A stretch of DNA of 15,417 bases from Anaerolineales bacterium UBA6128 (GCA_002423325.1 DIVQ01000111.1:1-15417); one strand, 5' to 3'. Shown: positions 7,766-14,576, counted from the stretch's first letter. Notes: generated from the sequence alone by a model not told the origin. Translations and numbers: made by a program.

Positions 7766-8272
7766 ATGCGCATTGCCATCATCTCGGACATTCACGATCA
7801 CCTGGAGGCGCTGGAGCGCGTGCTGGCGCAGGTGCAGGATTGCGAGGCGCTGCTGTGCCTGGGCGATCTGTGTGCGCCCTTTACGATGCGCGCCCTCGCA
7901 AAGGGCTTCAGCGGGCCGATCCACGTCGTCTGGGGCAACAACGACGGCGACAAGCTGCTGCTGACGCAGGTGGCGGGCAGGGCCGACAATGTCACGTTGC
8001 ACGGCGATTTCGCATTTGTGACGCTAAGCGGCCGCAAGATTGCCATGACGCACTACCCCGTGCTGGCCCGGGCGCTGGCCGCCGGGCAGCAGTACGACCT
8101 GGTCTGCTACGGGCACGATCACGAGCGCGCCGTGTCGCGGCAGGGGCGCACGCTGCTGGTGAACCCGGGCGAGGTGATGGGGCGCTTTGGCGTGAGCAGT
8201 CACGCCGTCTATGACACCGACAGGGGCGAGGCCAGCCTGGTGGAGGCGCCCGTCCAGACGATGCGGTCCTGA
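7766..8272 (+). CDS. Small metallophosphoesterase (YfcE/MJ0936 family)
   Basis: A 168-residue cytoplasmic calcineurin-like phosphodiesterase, normal length for the YfcE/MJ0936 group. All metal-ligand motifs are visible: D8-x-H10 (ISDIHDH), GD 33-34 (CLGDLCAP), GNND 57-60, T-H96 (MTHYP) and GHDHE 116-120, followed by the family's LVNPGEVMGRFG. The family hydrolyses phosphodiester bonds in vitro with Mn2+ or similar metals; the physiological substrate is generally unknown. ATG 7766 is set by GGAGGTGA (7754-7761), four bases upstream, and an in-frame start at 7712 lies inside the preceding terminator. The stop codon TGA (8270-8272) is part of the -35 box of the next promoter. Confidence 0.9.
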   Translation: MRIAIISDIHDHLEALERVLAQVQDCEALLCLGDLCAPFTMRALAKGFSGPIHVVWGNNDGDKLLLTQVAGRADNVTLHGDFAFVTLSGRKIAMTHYPVLARALAAGQQYDLVCYGHDHERAVSRQGRTLLVNPGEVMGRFGVSSHAVYDTDRGEASLVEAPVQTMRS

Positions 8273-8297
8273 AACCGTGTGCGCCGCACCGCGTATA
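8270..8297 (+). promoter_or_regulatory. ECF (SigW-type) promoter driving the sigma/anti-sigma module
   Basis: TGAAAC (8270-8275), a spacer of exactly 16 bp, then CGTATA (8292-8297). This equals the well-known Bacillus subtilis SigW/ECF consensus TGAAAC-N16-CGTA. It lies immediately upstream of an ECF sigma-factor gene, the usual place for an autoregulatory promoter. The -35 overlaps the stop codon of the preceding gene. A start about 7 bp after 8297 would exclude translation from the GTG at 8302. Confidence 0.75.
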
Positions 8298-8337
8298 GAG
8301 CGTGATACGAGCGTTGGGGATCGCGCAGCCCCAAGCC

Positions 8338-8341
8338 GGAG
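8338..8341 (+). promoter_or_regulatory. Ribosome binding site choosing the sigma-factor start
   Basis: GGAG (extended GGAGTGA) lies five bases upstream of GTG 8347. Other in-frame starts (8302, 8341) lack a site or lie before the predicted transcript start. Confidence 0.6.
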
Positions 8342-8346
8342 TGACA

Positions 8347-8967
8347 GTGACGATCTCGACTGAGCAAGAACAGCTCTGGGTCTTGCAGGCACGCCAGGGA
8401 AACCAGGAAGCGTTCGCCAGGATTGTTGAGGCGTATCAGCGCCCCGTGTTCAACCTGGCCTATCGCATGCTGGGAAGCGTCGAGGCTGCGGAGGATGCTG
8501 CCCAGGAAACCTTTGTGCGGGCGTATGTGCGCTTGGATTCGTACGATCCGGCCTACAAGCTGGCATCGTGGATCCTGTCGATCGCCTCGCACCACTGCAT
8601 CGACTGCCTGCGCAAGAGCAATGGCAGGCAGGTGTCGCTCGAGCAGATCGATGGCGCGCGCTGGATTCCCGATCCGCGGTTGCGTCCCGAAGAGCGCACC
8701 ATGCGCGCTGAGCAGCGTCACGAAGTGCGCGAGCAGTTGCAGCGTCTGCCCGAGCAGTACCGACTGGTCGTGATCCTGCGCTACTGGCACGATATGTCGT
8801 ACGTTGAGATCGCCAGGGTGACCGGCTCTACCGAGAGCGCCGTCAAGTCGCGGCTGCACCGCGCACGACTGATGATGGCCGACCTGCTGACCGAAGCCGA
8901 GCAGGCCGCGTCGGTGCCCGAGGGCGAGAGGAGGTTGACCGAAAGTGCAGTGTCAAACCGCGTCTGA
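8347..8967 (+). CDS. ECF RNA polymerase sigma factor (SigW/RpoE-like)
   Basis: About 206 residues with the two-domain layout of group 4 sigma factors. Region 2 spans about residues 22-92: EAFARIVEAYQRPVFNLAYR, the core-binding/-10 segment AEDAAQETFVRAYVRL, then WILSIASHHCIDCLRK. Region 4 spans about 128-180: REQLQRLPEQYRLVVILRYW, the helix-turn-helix SYVEIARVTGSTESAVKSRL, then HRARLMM. The linker (about 95-125) is short with no extra domain. The stop lies 23 bp inside the anti-sigma gene, indicating translational coupling. The factor is probably held at the membrane by that protein and, from the promoter upstream, activates its own operon. The exact regulon and inducing signal are unknown; the neighbours suggest the cell envelope. 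Confidence 0.93.
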   Translation: MTISTEQEQLWVLQARQGNQEAFARIVEAYQRPVFNLAYRMLGSVEAAEDAAQETFVRAYVRLDSYDPAYKLASWILSIASHHCIDCLRKSNGRQVSLEQIDGARWIPDPRLRPEERTMRAEQRHEVREQLQRLPEQYRLVVILRYWHDMSYVEIARVTGSTESAVKSRLHRARLMMADLLTEAEQAASVPEGERRLTESAVSNRV

Positions 8968-9490
8968 GTTGATGTCTTTGCGATTGGATGGCGCCCTCTC
9001 GGATGACGAGGAGCGCGCGCTTGACGCTCACCTGGCTGTATGCGCGGCATGCAGCGCCGACTGGGCGCACATGCAGAGCGCCTGCGACGCGTTTTCGGCG
9101 TTGACGCTGGCCGAGCCGCCGGCGCAGTTCGCGGCGCGCGTCATGCAGCGCGTGCAGCGCCGCTCGCGCAGGCTGAGCCTGGCCAGGGCCGGGTTGAGCG
9201 TGCTGCTCGTGGCTCTGATGCTCTCGACGCTGTTCATCGCGCCTCTGCGCGCGCTGTTTTCGATCACCGAGAGCGTGAGTAGCGTGCCTGCGCTGATCAG
9301 CACGCTTGTGGGAGCGATCGTGGGCGTGGCCAGTGTCGCGGGCACGGTGCTGGGGGCGCTTCAGGTCGTTCTGAAGGCGCTCATCTCAAGCCCGACTTGG
9401 CTGGTGTTGGCCGGTTACCTGGCCATCTGTGCGGTTGTGGCGGTGACATGGGCCAGGCTGGCTTTGCGGCGGCCGCAAACCGATCGATAG
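8945..9490 (+). CDS. Membrane-anchored zinc-finger anti-sigma factor
   Basis: A 181-residue protein with an N-terminal ZAS (zf-HC2) anti-sigma domain: C3, then H29-x3-C33-x2-C36 (HLAVCAAC), the classic zinc-binding arrangement. A charged linker (about 60-78, RVMQRVQRRSRRLS) leads to hydrophobic spans at about 79-103 (LSVLLVALMLSTLFIAPL), about 115-145 and 150-172 (WLVLAGYLAICAVVAVTWA), so the domain sits in the cytoplasm and the protein is anchored by two or three helices. It starts at GTG 8945, preceded by AGGAGG (8930-8935), and overlaps the sigma gene by 23 bp. Family knowledge: ZAS proteins bind and inhibit their cognate ECF factor until released by proteolysis or a redox/metal signal. 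Confidence 0.88.
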   Translation: MQCQTASELMSLRLDGALSDDEERALDAHLAVCAACSADWAHMQSACDAFSALTLAEPPAQFAARVMQRVQRRSRRLSLARAGLSVLLVALMLSTLFIAPLRALFSITESVSSVPALISTLVGAIVGVASVAGTVLGALQVVLKALISSPTWLVLAGYLAICAVVAVTWARLALRRPQTDR

Positions 9491-9496
9491 TGCTGC

Positions 9497-9503
9497 GGAG
9501 GTG
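9497..9503 (+). promoter_or_regulatory. Ribosome binding site choosing the start of the repeat/membrane protein
   Basis: GGAGGTG lies six bases upstream of ATG 9510. The alternative GTG at 9501 is inside the site, so 9510 is preferred. Confidence 0.65.
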
Positions 9504-9509
9504 CGTGTG

Positions 9510-10610
9510 ATGCGCAAAAAGTGGATTGTAACGATGGCGCTCGCGGTGCTGGCGTTGCTGCTGGGCGCCGGACCGGTGCTGGCCCAGGGCGGCAGCAGCA
9601 ACGCGATCATCAATCGCGACTATGTGCTGGCAGAGGGCCAGACCCTCAACCAGGATCTGTTGCTGGTGGGCGGTTCGCTGCGGCTTGAGCGCGACAGCCA
9701 TGTGGTGGGCAACGTGGTGGTTGCCGGTGGCGAGGCGCTGATCAACGGTCTGGTGGACGGTGACGTGGTGGTTCTGGGCGGCGGCACCGAGCTGGGGCCG
9801 AACGCCGTGGTGAACGGCGATCTGGTGGTGTTCGGGCAGTTGCATCGCAGCGAGCAAAGCCAGGTGCTGGGCAACACGGTGGAGGGGCTGGCCGCCAGCC
9901 AGGGGTTCAAGTACCTGCCGCGTGTGCTGGAGTATTTGCCCGGGGTCAGCAGGCTGGATGAGCCGGCCGACATCGTCGACCGCGGCGCCGAGGGCACGGG
10001 CGTGCTGGGTTCGCTGGGGGGCAACCTGCTGATGCTGGTGCTGGCCGTGCTGGCGGTGGCGCTGATGCCGCTGCCGCTCGAGTGTGTCGCCCGCACCCTG
10101 CGCCAATCGGCGCTGCTGAGCATCGGGGTCGGCATTCTGACCTGGGTGCTCGGCCTGATGCTGATGATTCTGCTGGCGGTGATCTGCATCGGCCTGCCGG
10201 TGGCGCTGGTGCTGCTGCTGGCCCTGATCCTGGCGCAGGTGCTGGGCTGGATCGCGGCCGGGCAGGTCGTGGGGCAAAAGCTGCTGGCGCTGCTCAAGGT
10301 CAAGGCTTCGCTGATGGGCGAGACGTTGGCCGGCACGTTCGTGCTGGGGTTGCTGGCCAGTATCCCGAGTGTGGGCTGGTTGCTGGCGATGGTGGTGTCG
10401 AGCTGGGGCGTGGGGGCGGTGGTGCTGACCCGCTTTGGCGCGCTGGAATACCCGGTCCCGGGAGCGGCCACGGCCGCACCTCCTGCCGACGCGCGCGCGA
10501 CGATGCCGTTGACGCAGTTGCCGCCACAGCCGCCGGAGCGCGACACGCACGAAACCAAGCCGTTGGATCCCACTGCGGGCCAAGTTGGCGAAAGCGACGA
10601 ACCGCGCTAG
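9510..10610 (+). CDS. Exported bactofilin-like repeat protein with polytopic membrane domain
   Basis: 366 residues. The N-terminus is a signal peptide (MRKK, hydrophobic core 6-20, cleavage likely after PVLA at 25). Residues about 34-125 hold short beta-helix-like repeats rich in GG/V/D (LLLVGGSLRLERDSHVVGNV, VVVAGGEALINGLVDGDVVV, LGGGTELGPNAVVNGDLVVF), resembling polymer-forming bactofilin-type domains but exported. Residues about 168-308 contain about four or five hydrophobic helices (LLMLVLAVLAVALMPLPL, GVGILTWVLGLMLMILLAVI, GLPVALVLLLALILAQVLGW, TFVLGLLASIPSVGWLLAMV). A Pro/Ala-rich hydrophilic tail ends the protein. It follows the anti-sigma gene by about 19 bp and is probably in the same operon, as a target of the sigma factor or part of its sensing machinery. 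The function is unknown; the description rests on repeats and topology. Confidence 0.78.
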   Translation: MRKKWIVTMALAVLALLLGAGPVLAQGGSSNAIINRDYVLAEGQTLNQDLLLVGGSLRLERDSHVVGNVVVAGGEALINGLVDGDVVVLGGGTELGPNAVVNGDLVVFGQLHRSEQSQVLGNTVEGLAASQGFKYLPRVLEYLPGVSRLDEPADIVDRGAEGTGVLGSLGGNLLMLVLAVLAVALMPLPLECVARTLRQSALLSIGVGILTWVLGLMLMILLAVICIGLPVALVLLLALILAQVLGWIAAGQVVGQKLLALLKVKASLMGETLAGTFVLGLLASIPSVGWLLAMVVSSWGVGAVVLTRFGALEYPVPGAATAAPPADARATMPLTQLPPQPPERDTHETKPLDPTAGQVGESDEPR

Positions 10611-10613
10611 AAT
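10585..10613 (+). promoter_or_regulatory. Promoter upstream of the sugar transferase
   Basis: TTGGCG (10585-10590), a 17-bp spacer and TAGAAT (10608-10613). It overlaps the end of the preceding gene and shares CCGCGCTAGAAT exactly with the comF promoter. The transcript would begin near 10620, giving a leader of about 160 bases. Confidence 0.6.
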
Positions 10614-10631
10614 ATCCGTAACGGACCACAT

Positions 10632-10664
10632 CCCGGGGAGTTGTAATGCACTGGACTCCCCGGG
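10632..10664 (+). terminator. Perfect GC hairpin: terminator of the sigma operon or leader attenuator
   Basis: CCCGGGGAGT (10632-10641) and ACTCCCCGGG (10655-10664) form a perfect 10-bp stem with a 13-nt loop. The following sequence (GTGTCTTGTGTCT) is only moderately T-rich. Because the hairpin lies downstream of the predicted promoter at 10585-10613, it could end transcripts of the upstream operon, attenuate the sugar-transferase transcript, or do both. Confidence 0.5.
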
Positions 10665-10698
10665 GTGTCTTGTGTCTGGGCACAAAATGAATGAATTG

Positions 10699-10781
10699 TC
10701 ATCTGGCGCTCTGCGCCGTTCATACGCACTTCATCTGGGTGGGATATACTGTGCACGTAAAGGCGAAGCGACGCCAGATGA
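10699..10781 (+). repeat. Short inverted repeat spanning the leader and start codon of the sugar transferase
   Basis: TCATCTGGCG (10699-10708) is the exact reverse complement of CGCCAGATGA (10772-10781), which contains the ATG at 10778. TCATCTGG occurs again at 10730-10737. Pairing would hide the ATG in transcripts from the upstream promoter. A TATACT box at 10745-10750 between the arms could start a transcript lacking the left arm, but no matching -35 was seen. Confidence 0.35.
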
Positions 10782-11521
10782 ATGAGGTACAGGGATCCGT
10801 GGCAACCAAGATTGCGCATATTCGAGAAGCGACCTACAACCCCGAACTGACGCTTCCGTCGGCCACGGCGCTCTACCTTGCGAGCAAGCGCCTGCTGGAC
10901 TTGGTGCTGGCAGCGGTGCTGCTGGTGCTGTTGGCGCCCGTGATGGCGATCATCGCGCTGGCGATCCGGCTCGATTCGCCCGGCCCGGTCATTTTCAAGC
11001 AAAAGCGCGTGCTGGGTGACCAGCCGGCCGATGAGGAGCATCCGGAGGACAAGGTCTTTGAGTTCTGGAAGTTTCGCTCGATGACGCACAACGCCGATCA
11101 GACGGCGCACCAGCAGCATATGGCGCAACTGATCCACGGCAACGGCGTGCACGGCCCGGCGCTCAAGATGCACAAGCTGGCGCACGATCGCCGGGTGACG
11201 CGGGTGGGCCGCTTTATCCGCAAGACGAGCCTGGACGAGCTGCCGCAGTTGATCAACATTCTGCGCGGCGAGATGAGCTTTGTGGGGCCGCGTCCGGCGA
11301 TCCCCTACGAGGTGGCCGAGTACAAGCCGTGGCACCGTGCGCGCCTGCAGGTGGCGCAGGGCCTGACAGGCCTGTGGCAGGTCAAGGGCCGCAACGACCT
11401 CTCGTTCAACGAGATGGTGCAGCTGGACATCGAGTACGCGCAGCAGCGCTCTTTCTGGCTCGACATCAAGATCATTTTGATGACGGTGCCAGCCGTCGTG
11501 ATCGCGCGCAGCGTGCGCTGA
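10778..11521 (+). CDS. Bacterial sugar transferase (polyprenyl-phosphate glycosyl-1-phosphate transferase)
   Basis: About 247 residues. This is the WcaJ/PglC-type catalytic domain without the long N-terminal membrane domain of WcaJ. It starts the lipid-linked assembly of exopolysaccharide, O-antigen or other surface glycans by moving a sugar-1-phosphate to undecaprenyl phosphate. Motifs: membrane-entry helix LASKRLLDLVLAAVLLVLLA, AIRLDSPGPVIFKQKRVLG, FEFWKFRSM, the catalytic region TSLDELPQLINILRGEMSF followed by VGPRP, and the C-terminal GLTGLWQVKGRNDL. Between the KQKRV and FWKFRSM segments the usual short link is longer and charged. The start is uncertain: ATG 10778 is used, GTG 10799 has a better-placed GAGG, and ATG 10691 has no ribosome binding site. 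The gene ends at a strong terminator. The acceptor pathway genes are not in the window. Confidence 0.9.
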   Translation: MNEVQGSVATKIAHIREATYNPELTLPSATALYLASKRLLDLVLAAVLLVLLAPVMAIIALAIRLDSPGPVIFKQKRVLGDQPADEEHPEDKVFEFWKFRSMTHNADQTAHQQHMAQLIHGNGVHGPALKMHKLAHDRRVTRVGRFIRKTSLDELPQLINILRGEMSFVGPRPAIPYEVAEYKPWHRARLQVAQGLTGLWQVKGRNDLSFNEMVQLDIEYAQQRSFWLDIKIILMTVPAVVIARSVR

Positions 11522-11546
11522 CACAGCGGCTGAATAGACCAGACGC

Positions 11547-11580
11547 GAGGCCTCGGGAGAGATCCCGGGGCCTCGTTTTT
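11547..11580 (+). terminator. Strong intrinsic terminator after the sugar transferase
   Basis: A 12-bp stem with one G-T wobble (GAGGCCTCGGGA 11547-11558; TCCCGGGGCCTC 11563-11574), a four-base loop GAGA, then G and five Ts (11576-11580). Confidence 0.88.
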
Positions 11581-11603
11581 GTTGTGCAGAGGGTGAAAGA
11601 GGG

Positions 11604-11678
11604 GCCGGTTTGGCAACCGGCCGTCCCCGTGGGCCTGCAGCCGGGGCATTCTGCCCCGTTCCTCGCTGTTGCCGCGGC
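11604..11678 (+). repeat. 75-bp direct repeat, left copy (flanks the MmeI-type gene)
   Basis: It matches 14593-14667 in the same orientation at 72 of 75 positions. It contains two hairpins: GCCGGTT-TGGC-AACCGGC at its left end and CGGGGC-ATTCT-GCCCCG in the middle. It lies downstream (3' side) of the minus-strand restriction-modification gene. There is no open reading frame of its own; it looks like a dispersed REP-like intergenic repeat or the end of a small non-autonomous element. Confidence 0.8.
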
Positions 11679-11774
11679 TACTTTCCGGCGGATGCCCGCT
11701 GCAGCCTGTAGCCGGGGCATTCTGCCCCGTTGCTCGCCGTTGCCGCGGCTACTTTCCAGCGGATGCTCGTTGCA
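11633..11774 (+). repeat. Two tandem 71-bp units, the second containing the stop codon of the MmeI-type gene
   Basis: Unit 1 is 11633-11703 and unit 2 is 11704-11774, each beginning GCCTG(C/T)AGCCGGGGC and ending TGCA, with about six or seven differences. Unit 1 overlaps the 75-bp repeat. On the minus strand both units encode LQRASAGK and a TAG stop; in unit 2 this is the real C-terminus of the enzyme. Because 71 is not a multiple of three, unit 1 is not translated in frame. Confidence 0.8.
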
Positions 11775-14544
11775 GGTTGAGCGCCAGCAGGCGCGCCAGC
11801 ACCTCTTCGTCGCTCAGGCCGGGCGGCCAGCCGTAGGCGGCGAACACGGCCGCGTCCAGGCGCTCGTGCGCCAACGCCAGCCAGGTGGGGCGCTGGTTGT
11901 ACAGGTTGGTCAGCGTGCGCTTTTTCAGTTCGTCCTCGCTGGCGCCCGGTGGGTTGAGCCAGGCGTCGCGCTTGACCACCAGGTCGCGGGCGGCGTCGGC
12001 AATGGCCTGCACGCGCGGGTCGTCCTGTGGCTCCTGGCCGGGCGGCCATGGGAACGGGTAGGTCTCAAAGGTGGTGGTGGGGGTGTAGCGCGGGCGGTCC
12101 TCCAGTTGCGTGCCCATGCGCAGCGCCCAGAGCTCGTGCGGGCGCGCGTGCAGCACCCCGAAAAAGTAGTCGTCGTCGCGTGCAAAGACGATCAAGGCGT
12201 GATCGGCCAAAGTGGTTGCTGGCAGCCATGCGAACAACCGGTACTTCGCTACCGCAGGGCTGGTGATATAGCGGTTGTGCGCGACAATGTAGTCACGATA
12301 GCGCGGAGAGGGCCGCGCGTGTAGCCACCAGAGTTCGCGCTGTCGCGTCTCCGCTCTATCAACGCGCTCTGGCAGGACGACTTTCTTGATATGTTCGAAT
12401 GGCGCCTCGTATAGAGCCGCTTCGCACAGCGGCATATTAACCCCAAAGTCGACTACCCATGTTTCGTCGGTTCTTCCCAAGAGTTGCCTTGCGTTTACGG
12501 AGCGCTTTACTACGTCTGAATTGGGGCGGTCGTTCGGATTCTGCTGCTTCAGCAGGTCGTTTGCGAGCGCAGCGGGTATGTCGAACGACCCCTTCTGTTG
12601 AGAGCCGTAGAAGCAAAGGTCTTGGTTCTCAACCAAACGCGCAGCGAGGACTAGGTTAACGGCAGTGGAAAGATCAGGATTGATCACCTTCACCCTGGCA
12701 CCGTCGAGGTAACGTTCCTTTACTGCTCCATCGTCGAAGCCGACCATCGACACATGTACGGCAGCTCCATCTAGAATCCACGGTCTATCGCTCCACGCCA
12801 TAAAGATGTCGCCCGTCTCCTTGATGCGCTCCAGCACGCGACGGTTGACGCCGCCTCGAATGCCCTGCGTCGCCAGCAGCCCCGCGCGTTTGGCCGCGCC
12901 GTGCTCGATCTGGGCGCGCGCCTTTTCGAACCAGTAGCACACCAGGTCCGCAAAGGCGGGCACGCGGTCTCTGTAGAGCGCGAACAGCGCCTCCACGTAG
13001 CGGTCGCCCAACTCCTGCCGTACCTTGTTGCCCCCCAGGAAGGGTGGGTTGCCGATGATGACGTCCGCGGCGGTCCATTCCGGCTCTACCGGTTGCCCCT
13101 CGGCGTCCCATGCCAGGATGGCGTCCATCAGCAGCACGTTGTGCAGCGGTTTCAGGATGGGGTCGCTGGGGTAGCCAAAGCCGTTCTCGCGCAGCCACTG
13201 CAAAAAGCCGATCCAGATGGTGGTCTGGGCCAGTTCGTGGGCGTAGGGGCTGATCTCGATGCCGTGCAACTGCGCCGGGTGCGGGGCCAGGCCCTCCAGC
13301 GGCTGTTGCAGCGTGCCGCCCAGCTCGCCGTAGAGCGCACGGGTCTCCAGCCACAGGTCCAGCAGCTCGCGCAGGGCAACATATAAAAAGTTGCCGCTGC
13401 CGCAGGCGGGGTCCAGCACCTGCACGCTGGCGAGTTCGCGCTGGTAGCCCTCGATCAGGGTGCGGATCTTGTCGAACAGGCGGTCGCGTTGGGCGGGCGT
13501 GCGCGCCCGGGCGCGCTGGTCGTCCAGCGCGCGCGCCTCGGCCTGCACCTCGGTCCAGCGGCGGCGCAGCGGCGCCATCAGCACCGGCTCCACGATGAGC
13601 AGGATGTCCTCGCGGCTGGTATAGTGGGCGCCGAGCTGCTTGCGCTTGGCGGGGTCGAGGCTGCGCTCGAACAGCGCGCCGAGGATGGCGGGCTCGATGC
13701 GGCCCCAGTCCAGCGCGCAGACCCCTGCGAGAATCTCGAGCGCCTCGTTGTCCAGCGCCAACGTCTGGGCGTCTTCGAACAGGCCGCCGTCGATGCGCGG
13801 GATAGGCTTGAGCAGGAACACTCCACCGGCACTCATGGCGGTGAACATCTCGCCCAGGTACTTGCGGAACGTGGTCGGGTTGCGCTGCAACTCGACTACG
13901 GTGCGGGTAAAGACCTTCTCAGGCAGGATCTCGACGTCCTCAGCGAACAGGCAAAAGAGCAGGCGGATGAGAAAGTGGGCGATCTCCTGGTCGTCCTCGC
14001 CGTGTGCGCGCAGGTTACGGGCCAGGTCGGCGAACTTTTGGGCGGCCTCCTGCGTGACGTCTTCGCGGTGGATGGGGGCGCGGAAGCGTTCAGGATCGCG
14101 GAACACGGCGCGCAGTTGGTCCAGCCCCTCCGGGGTGAGCAGGTCATCGAGCGTCAGGATGACCTCGCGGCGCACCGTATTGGTAAAGTTGGTGCGGATG
14201 ACGATGGTGGCCATATCCGAGACGATCAGCAGCGGCGGGTTCTGCAGGGCCTCGCGGTATTGCAGCAGTTGTTGGTAGGCCTTGTCGAGGTTGGCGTCGG
14301 GGCCTTTGTACTCCCAGGCAAAGCAGCCGCGTTTCCAGACATCGGCGTAGCCCTCGCCGCCGCTGACCTTGGAGGCGCCGGCCTCAAAGGTGTACCAGTC
14401 GCCGTGGGGATCGGCCTCGGCGGGGGTCTTTTCGCCCACCAGTCGGCAGATGTCGATAAAGTGGGACTGCGCGGCCGAGCGCTCTTTGAGGTCGGCGGCG
14501 CGCCACTTGTGGTAAAAGTCCTGCGGCGTGAGTGTGTCGGGCAT
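11749..14544 (-). CDS. MmeI-type (Type IIL) restriction-modification enzyme, complete single chain
   Basis: 931 residues, the usual size of MmeI-like enzymes that cut and methylate DNA with one polypeptide. Nuclease: D68-X9-E78-Y-K80 (ADVWKRGCFAWEYKG), the intact catalytic motif known from MmeI. A helical spacer follows (about 160-330). Methyltransferase: SAM motif I VLDPACGSGNFLYVA (376-390) and catalytic NPPF (499-502), with NPPF indicating N6-adenine methylation. The target-recognition part (about 590-780) is followed by the conserved C-terminal part (TLTNLYNQRPTWLALAHERL, LSDEEVLARLLALN). ATG 14544 has AGAGGA six bases upstream; earlier in-frame codons come from the repeat and are not part of the protein. 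Such enzymes usually methylate one strand as host protection. It is flanked by direct repeats and has its own promoter. Confidence 0.9.
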   Translation of the reverse strand: MPDTLTPQDFYHKWRAADLKERSAAQSHFIDICRLVGEKTPAEADPHGDWYTFEAGASKVSGGEGYADVWKRGCFAWEYKGPDANLDKAYQQLLQYREALQNPPLLIVSDMATIVIRTNFTNTVRREVILTLDDLLTPEGLDQLRAVFRDPERFRAPIHREDVTQEAAQKFADLARNLRAHGEDDQEIAHFLIRLLFCLFAEDVEILPEKVFTRTVVELQRNPTTFRKYLGEMFTAMSAGGVFLLKPIPRIDGGLFEDAQTLALDNEALEILAGVCALDWGRIEPAILGALFERSLDPAKRKQLGAHYTSREDILLIVEPVLMAPLRRRWTEVQAEARALDDQRARARTPAQRDRLFDKIRTLIEGYQRELASVQVLDPACGSGNFLYVALRELLDLWLETRALYGELGGTLQQPLEGLAPHPAQLHGIEISPYAHELAQTTIWIGFLQWLRENGFGYPSDPILKPLHNVLLMDAILAWDAEGQPVEPEWTAADVIIGNPPFLGGNKVRQELGDRYVEALFALYRDRVPAFADLVCYWFEKARAQIEHGAAKRAGLLATQGIRGGVNRRVLERIKETGDIFMAWSDRPWILDGAAVHVSMVGFDDGAVKERYLDGARVKVINPDLSTAVNLVLAARLVENQDLCFYGSQQKGSFDIPAALANDLLKQQNPNDRPNSDVVKRSVNARQLLGRTDETWVVDFGVNMPLCEAALYEAPFEHIKKVVLPERVDRAETRQRELWWLHARPSPRYRDYIVAHNRYITSPAVAKYRLFAWLPATTLADHALIVFARDDDYFFGVLHARPHELWALRMGTQLEDRPRYTPTTTFETYPFPWPPGQEPQDDPRVQAIADAARDLVVKRDAWLNPPGASEDELKKRTLTNLYNQRPTWLALAHERLDAAVFAAYGWPPGLSDEEVLARLLALNLQRASAGK
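12181..12780 (-). other. Low-GC segment inside the MmeI-type gene (target-recognition region)
   Basis: Counted in 60-base blocks, GC is mostly 50-57 percent over 12181-12780 (exceptions: 12301-12360 at 70 and 12541-12600 at 60), against for example 78 percent at 13261-13320. The 12421-12540 blocks are lowest (50 and 53). This part encodes roughly the target-recognition domain and its edges, after the NPPF motif and before the conserved C-terminal part. It suggests this domain came from a different source than the rest of the gene. Confidence 0.65.
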
Positions 14545-14576
14545 GCTGGGTCCTCTGGGTGGCGGGTCGTGGGGGC

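Noticed and set aside
9381..10685. Long minus-strand frame (434 codons) opposite the repeat/membrane protein
   Set aside because: Its translation is Gln/His/Arg-rich low complexity, the expected antisense of a Leu/Val/Ala-rich membrane protein in GC-rich DNA. The plus strand has a signal peptide, ribosome binding site and operon context.
10585..10785. 66-codon plus-strand frame across the sugar-transferase leader
   Set aside because: No ribosome binding site or protein-like features; it spans a promoter and hairpin.
11604..11774. Possible CRISPR array from the repeated blocks
   Set aside because: The two 71-bp units are directly adjacent with no spacers, and there are no cas genes.
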